Shown here one piece after another: positions 14,718-22,708 of a DNA stretch of 22,708 bases. The notes under the pieces were generated by a model. That model ran no database searches and was not told the DNA's origin. It saw only the letters and a program-made list of their open reading frames with translations. Made by a program: the position numbers and the translations under genes. How positions within the stretch are numbered: position 1 is the first letter of the stretch; each line of letters opens with the position of its first letter. The stretch is taken from the NCBI GenBank assembly GCA_024427125.1, contig JAKSVN010000014.1, positions 1 through 22,708 of the forward strand. Direction: 5' to 3'. This DNA is from Mycoplasmoidaceae bacterium. GTDB taxonomy: Bacteria; Bacillota_I; Bacilli_A; Mycoplasmatales; Mycoplasmoidaceae.

Positions 14718-16367
14718 CTATTTAATGTAATCATCAACATTGATTTTTGTTGTGTCTAATTCACTGATTGCTTTTCTTGTTTGTAATACATATGGAGCAG
14801 ATAGGGAAATTTCATCAATATGTAATGCAATTAAGAATGGTAGAACTTTTGGATCTCTTGCAAGTTCTCCACACATGCCCACTTCTTTACCATATTTATG
14901 CGCAGCATCAATTGTCATCTTAATTAATCTCATTAATCCTTTATGGTAAGGATCATAAACCTTTGTTAAGTTTGGATTAACTCTATCACATGCTAAAGCA
15001 TATTGTGTTAAGTCATTTGTGCCAATAGAGAGGAAGTCAACGTGTTGGGCTAACTCATCAGCACAAACTGCAGCTACTGGCACTTCAATCATAATTCCAA
15101 ACTTAACATCTTTAGCATATGGAATGTTGTTTACATCTAGATCTTTTTTAACTTCATCCATACATTTCTTACAGAAATCTATTTCAGATACATTAGTGAT
15201 CATTGGCACCATAATAGATAATTTACCAAATGCAGAAGCACGGTATAAAGCACGTAGTTGAGTTTTAAACATATCTGGTTTGTCTAAACAAATACGTACA
15301 GATCTATAACCCAAAGCAGGGTTAGCTTCTGCTGGTAAGTTAAAGTATGGTACTTTCTTATCAGCACCAATATCAAAGGTACGAATAACGACTTCTTTAC
15401 CCTTCATTGCTTCTAGTGCTTGTTTGTAGATTTCAAATTGGAAGTCTTCAGTTGGATAGTCTGTTTGTTTTAAATAAACATATTCTGATCTAAAGACACC
15501 AATACCTTCGCCATCATTAGCTAAAACAGCTGCTGTATCATTTGCTGAAGCAATGTTACAGTAGATCTTTGTTTTAACACCATCTTTAGTTACTGATGGT
15601 TTACCAATGAAGGCTTTTAAAGCGTTTTTCTTTTCATTATGTTCTTTAGATAATGCTTCATATTTAGCTTCGTCTTCAGGTGATACATCTAAAATGATTT
15701 CACCTTTAGTTGAATCTAGAATTGCTTTCTTTCCATTTAAAGCACTATCAAGAGGTAAATCACCAACCATACAAACTGATGGAATTTCTGCTGATCTTGC
15801 AAAGATAGAAACATGAGCAGTTGGATTACCCTTAGTTAAAACTAATCCTTTTAACAAAGACTTATCAAACTGTAAAATAGTGCTAGATTCAAGATCTTCA
15901 CAAACTAAAATAGTTGGTTTAGTTAATTCATATTGTTTTTCTCTACCTAATAAGAAATCAACTACGCCTCTGCCTATTTCAAGAACATCAGCAGCTCTTG
16001 CTTTCATATATGGATCATCAAGGTTTGATAAGACTCCAGCAAATCTTTCTGCTGCTAGGGTAACTGCTTTTTCTGCAACGTTTCCAGTTTCAAGAAATTG
16101 TTTAACAGAGTCTTCAAAGTCTGGGTCTGTTGCCATGACTTTGTGTGTTTGGAATAATTTAGCTTTGTCTTCACCAAGCTTTGCTTTTGTATCTTCATAC
16201 AACTTATCAAGTTTAGCAACTTCTTTATCTCTTGCCGTCAGGAAACGAGATAATTCAGTTTCTAAATCTGTAAACTGTCTTGTGATATCGCCTTGTTTAG
16301 AAGATAAAACTTTTATTTCTCCATTTGCAAAACCTTCGAAAATGGTTTTACCTTTATAACTTGTCAT
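14718..16367 (-). CDS. ptsI: PTS Enzyme I (phosphoenolpyruvate-protein phosphotransferase)
   Basis: Enzyme I takes phosphate from phosphoenolpyruvate and passes it to HPr, starting the sugar phosphotransferase relay in the cytoplasm. The 549-aa protein is near the usual 570. The N-terminal HPr-binding helical domain is followed by the phosphorylated His185 in GNPTAHVSIFARS. The family usually reads GG-x-x-[ST]-H-[AS]-[AS]-I; here Asn-Pro replaces Gly-Arg. The C-terminal barrel has RTFDIGADKKVPYF, GYRSVRICL, IEVPVAA, IGTNDLTQYALACDR and the active-site Cys in GMCGEL. It contains no TGA codon. It lies 2 bases behind ptsH, so the two are co-translated or re-initiated. The leucine-rich-repeat lipoprotein gene follows at 12 bases. 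Confidence 0.96.
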   Translation of the reverse strand: MTSYKGKTIFEGFANGEIKVLSSKQGDITRQFTDLETELSRFLTARDKEVAKLDKLYEDTKAKLGEDKAKLFQTHKVMATDPDFEDSVKQFLETGNVAEKAVTLAAERFAGVLSNLDDPYMKARAADVLEIGRGVVDFLLGREKQYELTKPTILVCEDLESSTILQFDKSLLKGLVLTKGNPTAHVSIFARSAEIPSVCMVGDLPLDSALNGKKAILDSTKGEIILDVSPEDEAKYEALSKEHNEKKNALKAFIGKPSVTKDGVKTKIYCNIASANDTAAVLANDGEGIGVFRSEYVYLKQTDYPTEDFQFEIYKQALEAMKGKEVVIRTFDIGADKKVPYFNLPAEANPALGYRSVRICLDKPDMFKTQLRALYRASAFGKLSIMVPMITNVSEIDFCKKCMDEVKKDLDVNNIPYAKDVKFGIMIEVPVAAVCADELAQHVDFLSIGTNDLTQYALACDRVNPNLTKVYDPYHKGLMRLIKMTIDAAHKYGKEVGMCGELARDPKVLPFLIALHIDEISLSAPYVLQTRKAISELDTTKINVDDYIK

Positions 16368-16369
16368 TA

Positions 16370-16627
16370 TTACAATTTACTTTCTAATGCAGTTTTAACA
16401 GCTGCAGCAGCTGCTTCTTCATCTGGTCCAGAAACTTCTATTTCTAGAACTTGACCACATTTAGCACAAAGTGCTAGAACAGTAAAGATACGTTTGAAGT
16501 CACCAGTCTTACCATTACATTTAACTGTAACAGTTGATTGGAACTTTTTAGCTTCTTGTACTACTACACCAGCTGGTCTTGCATGAATTCCAGCAGGGTC
16601 TTTAATTGTAAAAGAAAATTGTTTCAT
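16370..16627 (-). CDS. ptsH: HPr phosphocarrier with Arg at position 46
   Basis: HPr carries phosphate from Enzyme I to EIIA domains. This 85-aa protein has the active-site His15 in DPAGIHARPAG. Residues 41-49 read TGDFKRIFT. In Bacillus HPr this region is TVNLKSIMG, with Ser46 as target of HPr kinase; aligned by position with no gaps, the serine is Arg46 (codon CGT) here. So ATP-dependent regulatory phosphorylation at that site looks impossible, while sugar transport via His15 should work. The C-terminal half is Ala-rich (GPDEEAAAAAVKTAL). The ATG shares its A with the TAA stop of fruA (TAATG), and GAGG lies upstream inside fruA, so translation is coupled. Confidence 0.95.
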   Translation of the reverse strand: MKQFSFTIKDPAGIHARPAGVVVQEAKKFQSTVTVKCNGKTGDFKRIFTVLALCAKCGQVLEIEVSGPDEEAAAAAVKTALESKL

Positions 16628-18786
16628 TATTTTTCTACCTCTTCTTTAATTATTTTTCTACCTACACCTGGGCCAATTGGAATACCTTTCCATTTACCCA
16701 AGGCAGCATATTCACTTGGCACTTTCTTTTTCAAAGCACCAAGCATGAAGGCACCAAACACACATGCAATTATTGCGGCAACCATTGCTTTTCAGCAAGC
16801 TGCTCCCATAACTGCATATGAAATCATTCCACCTTCTGGAGCAATAGCTACACCACCAAAGGCTACAGCTAATGCACCACCAATAGCAGAAGCAGTTACA
16901 GATGAACCAATAACTCTTATTGGGTCTCTAACTACATATGGAATAGCTCCTTCTGAGATTCCACAGAATCCCATAATTAGGTTAGCAGGTGATGCTTGTC
17001 TATCACCGGCACCGAATTTTTGTGGGAATAGTCATGTACATAAAGCAATCATAACTGGAGGAACCATAATACCAACAATGTTTGCTGCCATTAGTTGTTG
17101 AGGAATTGTTAAATCAGCACCTGACTCAATTGCAGTTGTTAGCACAGCTAACACAGCATAGTGAGTTGCTTTATTGATTGGGCCACCCATATCAATTGCC
17201 ATTAGTGCAGATACTAATGCACCAACTAGAGCAACTATGAATGTAAATCTAGCTAATTTTTGGATACCTAAACTAATACCATAGTTCATGTATGATAATG
17301 GAACATTAATTAAGAACATTGACATACCAATGAAAATAACTGATAGTAAAGGAACAATGATCATATCCTTTACACCTTGTAATGTTCTTGGCAGTTTTTC
17401 AAACCATTTCTTCATTTGGTTAACATAGAAGCCAGCTAAGAAACCAGCAACAATAGCGCCAACAAATCCAGCACTATTGGCTAATAGTGTATTCATTAAA
17501 GGTGTTGGATCATCTATTGGCGTCAACCCATGTTGTGCAGCTTCAATTAAATAAGCTAGAGAGAATGCTCCAGTCTTAGCAGCAAAGCCACCAACAAAAC
17601 CTGAAACAATTCCTGGCCGTCCTGCAATCGAGTAGGCGATGAACCCACCTACTACAGGAAACATTAGACCCAGAGCTAAGTCTGCTCCCAGAATATGGAA
17701 GACTTGCGCTCCTAATGTCCAACTACCAAACTTGGAAGCAATATCTGGATACTTTTCTCCATATGTCCTAATTAACAACTCAGGTGTTACACCTGAAGCT
17801 GTATCAATTAGATATGCTATAGCTAATAAGATACCACCAGCTACAACAAATGGGATCATGTGGCTAATACCTGACATCATGTGTCTATAGAAGGTATGAG
17901 CTCTACCTGATTGGTTTTTAGATTTAATGAATTGATCTCCAGTTGCACCTTCCACCATTGTTTTAGGTTTACCTGGATTGTAAATAGGAACTGATGGTCC
18001 TAAAGCTGCATTAAGCATTTCTTTAGGAGCATGAATTACTTTAGATGTAGAACATTGAATTACACGTTTGCCTGTAAATCTTTCCATTTCTACAAATGCA
18101 TCAGCAGCCACAATGATTGTGTCTGCATGTTCAATTTCTTCTGCAGTTAATGCATTCTTAGTTCCTGCTGAACCATTAGTTTCTACCTTAATGGTAATGT
18201 TCAATTCTTTAGCAGCTTTTTCCAAAGCTTCTTTTGCCATATAGGTATGAGCAATACCAGTAGGACAAGCAGTAGCAGCTAAGATTCTAGGGAACTTAGG
18301 AGCAGCTGCAGCTTTTTCTGCTTCTTTCTTTTCAACTTCAGCTTTGTTAATGACATCTAAGAATTGTTCCTTAGTTGTACAAGCAAGAAGGTTCTTCTTG
18401 AAATCTTCTTGCATTAACATTGTTGATAATCTTGCTAGTACATCAAGGTGAACATTATCTTTGCTGATTGGTGCAGCAATCATAAATAAAAGGTTAACCT
18501 TTTCTCCATCTAAGGAGTCAAAGTCTACACCTTCTTTTATAACCATTGCCGCAAGATGCGGTTTTTTAACCACTTCTGATTTGCAGTGAGGAATAGCAAT
18601 TCCTTCACCAACACCAGTTGATGATTGTTGTTCTCTCTTGAAAATACCAGCTTCAAATGTCTCTAAATTACTAATGACTCCAGAGTTACCTAATAATTTG
18701 ACAGCTTGTTTGATAATATCCGTCTTATTAGTTGCTTTAACTTCAAGGTCAATCGTATTTAGTGATAATAAATCAGTTATTTTCAT
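16627..18786 (-). CDS. fruA: PTS permease, fructose family, EIIABC
   Basis: This 719-aa protein takes up and phosphorylates a sugar. Domain order is EIIA (about 1-147, phosphorylated His67 in AIPHCKS), an Ala/Glu/Lys linker (148-164), EIIB (about 165-265, phosphorylated Cys174 in ATACPTGIAHTYMA), and the membrane EIIC (about 298-700, start HMMSGISHMIPFVVAGGI). The C-terminal part uses TGA for Trp (ALCTWLFPQKFGAG, ACWKAM). The sequence is typical of FruA, whose product would be fructose-1-phosphate. But no 1-phosphofructokinase gene (fruK) is in the window, and manA is next door, so mannose is a possible substrate; ManP of Bacillus belongs to the same family. It is first gene of the operon with ptsH and ptsI. 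AAGG precedes the ATG, and a 28-bp inverted repeat overlaps the -35 region. Confidence 0.93.
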
Positions 18787-18802
18787 AAAATACCTTAACT
18801 TG

Positions 18803-18841
18803 ATTATACATCATTTATTACTAAACAAGTTTAGTAATAAA
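18803..18841 (-). promoter_or_regulatory. fruA promoter with candidate operator
   Basis: On the minus strand a TATAAT box (18808-18803) lies 16 bases before the fruA ATG. Upstream of it, 18814-18841 is an inverted repeat with 13-bp arms (TTTATTACTAAAC / GTTTAGTAATAAA) and a 2-base centre. It covers the expected -35 position, so a bound repressor would block RNA polymerase. A second terminator role for manA mRNA is possible but it lacks a T tract of its own. Confidence 0.55.
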
Positions 18842-18858
18842 AAATGGGCATAGCCCTA
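18841..18858 (-). terminator. Possible terminator of manA
   Basis: On the minus strand, GGGC-TAT-GCCC is followed by ATTTTTT, starting at the manA stop. The stem has only four pairs, so read-through into fruA is possible. Confidence 0.5.
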
Positions 18859-19725
18859 TAAAGTTGTTTGGATTATTGTTGCCTTGCCAATGATCTCATA
18901 TCGGCCAGAACTTGCAGGAATAAAGAATGTGTCAAAAGGCTTAAATTCAAAGGATTTTTGGCTAGATTTAATTGTTCCAGTTCCATCTAAAATAGTGATA
19001 GCATGGAATGATTTATCATCAGCATTTAATGATAATTTTTCATTAATTTCATGACGATAAACATTAAAGAATTTGCATGAGACTATATGATTTTTATCAT
19101 GGGTTTGAGCAACTTCATATTGATCATAATTGATGCAATTTAATGCTTGGTTAACATGCAATTCTCTAGGTTTTCCATTAGCATCAACACGACCAAAATC
19201 GTGTAGTCTGTAAGTGATGTCGGCACTTTGTTGAATTTCAATTAAAAAGGTCCCTTTTCCAATAGCATGAACTGTTCCAGGTTCAATTAAAAATGAATCT
19301 AATTCTTTAACATCAATATAGTTCAAAAAGTCAGTAATATTGCCGTTTAACAACGAATAACCTATTTCAGTTTTATCTGTCATTTTGTTAAAACCCATGC
19401 ATAGTTTTGATGGGGTTTTATTTAACACATGTCAAAACTCGGTTTTAGCACTTGGATGTACTTGAATTGATAGATCATCTTGAGCATCAATTAGTTTAAT
19501 TAATAAAGGAAAATCACCATGGTAGCCTTTGGCTACAATATCAGGATTTGCCATAAACAATTGCGCTAATGTATGACCATCATCTAACAAACATACATTT
19601 TGACCTAAACAACTTAAAATTCATGCTTCTCCAATTTTATCATTTGTCTTAGCACCATATATAGAAGGAAGTTTATTTCCTCCTCATAAACGTTGTTTTA
19701 AAATTGGTTGTAATTTGTAAATCAT
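18856..19725 (-). CDS. manA: Mannose-6-phosphate isomerase, class I
   Basis: ManA interconverts mannose-6-phosphate and fructose-6-phosphate. This 289-aa protein has the short form usual in Firmicutes (about 310 aa). Visible motifs are WGG near residue 14, GEAW, the metal-site motif IQVHP with a nearby KTEFW, and the active-site region IEPGTVHAIGKG followed by IEIQQSADITYRLHDFGR. Three Trp residues in conserved places, including those of WGG, GEAW and TEFW, come from TGA; under the standard code only the last two thirds would be seen. A TATAAT box ends 6 bases before the ATG and there is no ribosome binding site, so the mRNA looks leaderless. It is divergent from pepD and lies 69 bases upstream of fruA on the same strand, fitting use of PTS-imported mannose. 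Confidence 0.94.
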
Positions 19726-19731
19726 ATTTCA

Positions 19732-19808
19732 ATTATAGGTATGAAAAAGATAATTTATTATCTTTTTAGTTCAAAAATCTAATTGTTATTTCATATAATA
19801 TATGAAAT
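19732..19808. promoter_or_regulatory. Divergent manA/pepD promoter region with two inverted repeats
   Basis: The manA -10 box is TATAAT at 19737-19732 (minus). The pepD -10 box is TATAAT at 19794-19799 (plus). One inverted repeat has arms AAAAAGATAA and TTATCTTTTT (19744-19753, 19758-19767) and covers the manA -35 position. The other has arms ATTTCATA and TATGAAAT (19788-19795, 19801-19808) around the pepD -10. They may be operators; the first also resembles a weak bidirectional terminator. Confidence 0.5.
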
Positions 19809-19830
19809 AAATTAAAAAAGGAGAATTTAA

Positions 19831-21456
19831 ATGATTTCAGAAGAAATACTAGCGCAAGTTAAAGCTGATGCAGTAAAAGAATTTGAATTATTATCAAAAG
19901 TTTACCGTCCAAGCTTTTACACTAGAAAGATTGCAGATTATCTAAAGAAAAGAGCACAAGAATTAGTTCCAGGTGTTGAAGTATTTGAAGATGAATACCG
20001 TGCTAATTTAATTGATGATGCATATAATGCAAGTACATCAAGTGGTAACATTTGATTTGATGTTCCTGCTAATGATCCTAGATTAGAAAACAATGCACCA
20101 ATCATCTTACAAGCACACATGGATATGGTTGTTGCTTCTGCAAATAGAGCAGCAGATGAATTAATTAGACAAAATGGTGTTACTTTCCAAAACCATTCTA
20201 ATGGAACATTAACATCATTGAATAGACAAACATCATTAGGTGCTGATGATGGTATTGGTTTAGGATTAATGTATGCTATTTTAAAGAATGATAAATTTAA
20301 ACATGGTCCAATAAGATTCTTAATTACTGCTGATGAAGAAGTTGGTATGTGTGGTGCTTCATATTTAGGTTTGACTAAATCTGGAGAAAAAGGTGCACCA
20401 GTATTAGGCTACAATTATCTAATTAACTTAGACAACGTATATGATGGTGAAATTATTGTTTCCACATCAGGTGCTGTTGTGTCAGTATATTCATTACCTA
20501 AAAACCCTGATTCTAAACCACTTCCATCTGGTTTAAATATTTTCACATTAGATGTAGGTGGATTATTAGGCGGCCATGATGGACTTGAAGTTGTTCGTCA
20601 TGCTTCTGCTGCAAGAATTGCTGCAGAAATCTTAAAAGAAATTTCATCTCGCCCTGATTTCTATCTATTAGAATTTTTGACTCCTGACTGTGATTTCCAC
20701 AACGTTATTCAAACACATGCCATTGCAACATTTGCAACTAAACAATCAATTGATGAAATTAAACAATTAGTTGGTTTACATGAAGGTATGTGTAGAAACA
20801 AATACCCTGATGAAGTAGGCATTAAGATTAAAGTTGAACCAGCAAAAATTCCTGCTGATGCAGAAATTAAACCATTATCACATGATGAAAGTGCTAATGT
20901 AATCAAATTAATGGTAACTCTACCATATGGTGTAACAAGTTGAAAGAATGAATCAACTGGATGAATTGAAACTAGTGGTAACATTGGTCCAATTTGATTG
21001 TCACTAGACAAACACGAAGTTAATGGAAAATTAGTATATGATTGTCCATCATTTGCAATGAGATCTCACATCAGAAGCTGTAACAATGACCATCTATTAA
21101 AAGCTGTCGATGACAACAAAGCGCTAGCTAAATCAATCTTAGGTAGTGATGACTTAGACTACTACCAATTAAAGAACATCCTTTATGGATGACCTGGTGA
21201 TACAAATACTGCTTTACTAGATCTTGCTAAAGATGCTTATGAATCTAAAGGTGTTAAATGAGCAACACTAAACCCTAACGTTGGTCTAGAAGTAAGTTGG
21301 TTCGTACGTTACAATCCAAACTTAACAATGGTAAGTATTGGTCCAGAAATTCACAACGTTCACGACTGCGCTGAAACTCTATACATTGATACACTAGAAG
21401 GATTTGTAAACACAGTTCTATCTTGTATCCAAGGTATGGATAAAGTAGCAAAATAA
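19831..21456 (+). CDS. pepD: M20 family dipeptidase, PepD-like (aminoacyl-histidine dipeptidase)
   Basis: This cytoplasmic di-zinc peptidase would release amino acids from short peptides, important for an organism with little amino-acid synthesis. The 541-aa protein is longer than the usual 480-490. Metal-site motifs are QAHMDMV (His96, Asp98), SLGADDGIG (Asp139), TADEEVGMCGA (Glu169 catalytic base, Glu170) and INLDN (Asp201). The lid-domain motif GGLLGGHDGLEV and a late His in NVHDCAETLYID complete the set. Trp residues in the N-terminal and C-terminal parts are TGA-coded. The ribosome binding site AAGGAG is 6 bases before the ATG. A bidirectional terminator follows at 21473-21498. Exact substrate preference within the M20C group cannot be read from sequence. 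Confidence 0.92.
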
Positions 21457-21472
21457 TACTTGATAAGCAACA

Positions 21473-21498
21473 AAAATAATCTCATATGAGATTATTTT
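21473..21498. terminator. Bidirectional terminator
   Basis: AAAATAATCTC and GAGATTATTTT flank a 4-base centre, with T runs on both strands. It serves pepD (plus) and the convergent metallopeptidase gene (minus). Confidence 0.9.
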
Positions 21499-21499
21499 T

Positions 21500-22210
21500 T
21501 TATCACATATGGTTCGAAAGGAACATATGTGTAGCTGCATTATCAATTTTTCAGTAGTCAGGACAATAACTTTTTACTAATTGTCAAAATTGCTTTTTAT
21601 GATTCATATGAGTAAAATGAGCAATCTCGTGATATATTACTGCATCAATGTATTCTTTAGAATATTGCATTATTTTTGCTGAATAATCGATTGTTCTATC
21701 AGCATGGCACAAACCATGATAGTATGTTGCTCAACTAATCCTTCCTATTTTTCCTTTTAGACCAAGCTTGTTGAGTAGTTCTTGTGTTCTTGGTATTAAA
21801 TAGGCATGACCAAATTGCTTATAAAATTGTTTTACCGCATCTTTGTAATCACGTTTGTGGCGGAGATAAACATTTATTTCGTTACCTAAATATTCAATTC
21901 TGTGTTCATTTCCAATAATTACATGAACATCAATTTTTTGGCCAAAGATCATTCATGGAGCTGGATCTTCAACATTTTTGTATCAATTCAAAACCCACTC
22001 ATAATTAGCCATTACATATTCTTTGACTTGCTGTTTAGTGATTGATTTATTACATGTAATGACATAGTAATTTTCTTCTTCAACATATTCTAAAAAGAGC
22101 TTGGCTTCTGATTTGCGAATGATTTTATACACAATGCAACCATCTTTGCAAAGGAAAGAATCAAAATTGATGTTTTTATCTCTGTAATCTTCGTAACGAA
22201 TTTTTAACAT
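21500..22210 (-). CDS. YgjP-like zinc metallopeptidase domain protein
   Basis: This 236-aa protein has the YgjP/DUF45 pattern: an N-terminal beta-rich part with KIIRKSEAKLFLEYVEE, a middle helix, and a C-terminal AVIYHEIAHFTHMNHKKQFW. There His194, Glu195, His198 and the later His204 match the HExxH...H zinc site, followed by the family's Phe-Trp and a Pro-Asp-Tyr-Trp segment. TGA-coded Trp occurs at the conserved QFW and DYW. No signal peptide is seen, so it should be cytoplasmic. Substrate unknown; in other bacteria relatives sit next to restriction or repair genes, which is not the case here. Start chosen at the only Met with the motif in frame; no clear ribosome binding site. It ends at the terminator shared with pepD. 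Confidence 0.88.
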
Positions 22211-22273
22211 TTTATGTTTATTAAAACAAGAAAAAACAATGCAAATTTAGAAAATTGTCTTATTAACAGAAAG

Positions 22274-22309
22274 TAAATTAAAAATTTTATATATAAAATT
22301 TTTAATTTA
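22274..22309. promoter_or_regulatory. 36-bp perfect palindrome upstream of the repeat-protein gene
   Basis: The sequence is its own reverse complement over 36 bases (half-site TAAATTAAAAATTTTATA). It ends 3 bases before the TATAAT box at 22312-22317 and so covers the -35 region of the gene at 22327. It lies between divergent starts (22210 minus, 22327 plus). Either an operator or an AT cruciform; the sequence consists only of A and T. Confidence 0.55.
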
Positions 22310-22311
22310 TA

Positions 22312-22317
22312 TATAAT
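22312..22317 (+). promoter_or_regulatory. -10 box of the repeat-protein gene
   Basis: TATAAT lies 9 bases before the ATG at 22327 with no ribosome binding site between, so a leaderless or nearly leaderless mRNA is likely. Confidence 0.5.
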
Positions 22318-22326
22318 AATATTAAT

Positions 22327-22708
22327 ATGCAACAAACCTTATTGAAGAAGAGTTATTTTGTTTGATGCAAATACAATAGAAAAGATAGTGTAATTATTTA
22401 CACTATATTGTTCAATTTAATTTCTACATATTTTATTTGATATAACAATAAGGTTGGCCACGGGCCTGGCCAAGATAATGGTGGTTCAAAAGTGAAATTA
22501 ACTCTTAAAAGTGTAAATGCTGACCTTCAAGAAGCGAAGAAAGATTTAAAATCCATCAATGCTGATCTCCAAGAAACAAAGAAAGATTTAAAATCCATCA
22601 ATGCTGATCTCCAAGAAACAAAGAAGGATTTAAAATCCATTAATGCTGATCTTCAAGAAACAAAGAAGGATTTAAAATCCATTAATGCTGATCTTCAAGA
22701 AACAAAGA
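22327..22708 (+). CDS. Membrane-anchored coiled-coil repeat protein (partial)
   Basis: The first 127 codons of a gene that runs off the window. Residues 1-20 are basic (KK, K, RK), 21-39 form one membrane segment (VIIYTILFNLISTYFIW), then a Gly/Asn/Gln-rich stretch (GHGPGQDNGGS), then tandem 14-residue units SINADLQETKKDLK from about residue 62. Hydrophobic or small residues at unit positions 2, 6, 9 and 13 follow a 3-4 heptad spacing, so a long coiled coil is expected. With basic residues on the N-terminal side, the coil should face outward (signal-anchor type), though an inward orientation cannot be excluded. There is no lipobox Cys. TGA codes Trp twice. Mycoplasma surface proteins often vary in repeat number; whether this one does is inference. 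Confidence 0.8.
22510..22708 (+). repeat. 42-bp tandem repeats in frame
   Basis: Units start at 22510, 22552, 22594 and 22636, with a fifth from 22678 cut by the window end. The first unit differs from the others at several bases; units 2 to 5 differ only at a few synonymous sites (ATC/ATT, CTC/CTT, AAA/AAG). Such homogeneity favours slippage and recombination. Confidence 0.95.

Noticed and set aside
15880..16359. 159-codon plus-strand frame
   Set aside because: It is antisense to ptsI, has no ribosome binding site or domain, and follows from the codon bias of the real gene.
16538..17101. 187-codon plus-strand frame
   Set aside because: It lies antisense to fruA and ptsH, both of which are certain; its Ala/Pro-rich sequence mirrors the Gly/Ala-rich membrane protein.
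21500..21535. Near-palindrome CACATATGGTTC / GAACATATGTG at the end of the metallopeptidase gene
   Set aside because: It is imperfect (one-base bulge), lies inside coding sequence, and the perfect terminator at 21473-21498 explains termination.
22510..22708. CRISPR-like spaced repeat
   Set aside because: The 42-bp units are contiguous with no spacers, are a multiple of three, and translate into one coiled-coil repeat.

Overview
The window comes from a mollicute (a Mycoplasma-like, wall-less bacterium) that reads UGA as tryptophan. In-frame TGA codons fall at conserved Trp positions throughout, for example in LuxS, ManA, the FruA C-terminus and the lipoproteins. The DNA is very AT-rich, and many genes encode short Lys-rich signal peptides that end in a lipobox Cys. 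I cannot name genus or species.

Left part (1-9250) is an accessory surface-protein island. Eight intact lipoprotein genes lie here, on both strands. A roughly 200-bp cassette (5' end of a Pif1-like helicase gene, promoter, lipoprotein signal peptide) is present twice. A 673-aa lipoprotein has three near-identical 107-residue repeats. Short lipoproteins with almost identical signal peptides are interleaved with a family of small proteins that end in a PxWF / coiled-coil / NNLKE tail. Two of those small genes (3940, 5442) sit behind the same divergent intergenic region, which holds two successive inverted repeats; a third member (8054) has the tail motif twice. Most transcription units end in strong, often bidirectional hairpin terminators.

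Middle part (9248-14705): a DUF2188 protein with a basic tail, whose ribosome binding site lies in a hairpin arm; a lipoprotein divergent from luxS; and, right behind luxS, a BspA-like leucine-rich-repeat lipoprotein gene broken by a frameshift and an in-frame stop. An intact paralogue of that pseudogene (13383-14705) and a further lipoprotein lie at the 3' end of the PTS operon.

Right part (14718-22708): the minus-strand operon fruA-ptsH-ptsI encodes an EIIABC permease, HPr and Enzyme I, so one operon supplies a complete phosphorelay for sugar uptake. manA lies directly upstream on the same strand. HPr has Arg at the place of regulatory Ser46. Next come divergent pepD (M20 dipeptidase), a YgjP-type metallopeptidase, and the start of a membrane-anchored protein made of 42-bp (14-residue) coiled-coil repeats that runs off the window end.

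Two initiation styles coexist. Some genes have a Shine-Dalgarno sequence. At least seven (189, 1213, 6922 minus, 6959, luxS, manA, 22327) have a TATAAT box 6-9 bases before the ATG, as expected of leaderless mRNAs. I saw no tRNA, rRNA, CRISPR array or transposase.
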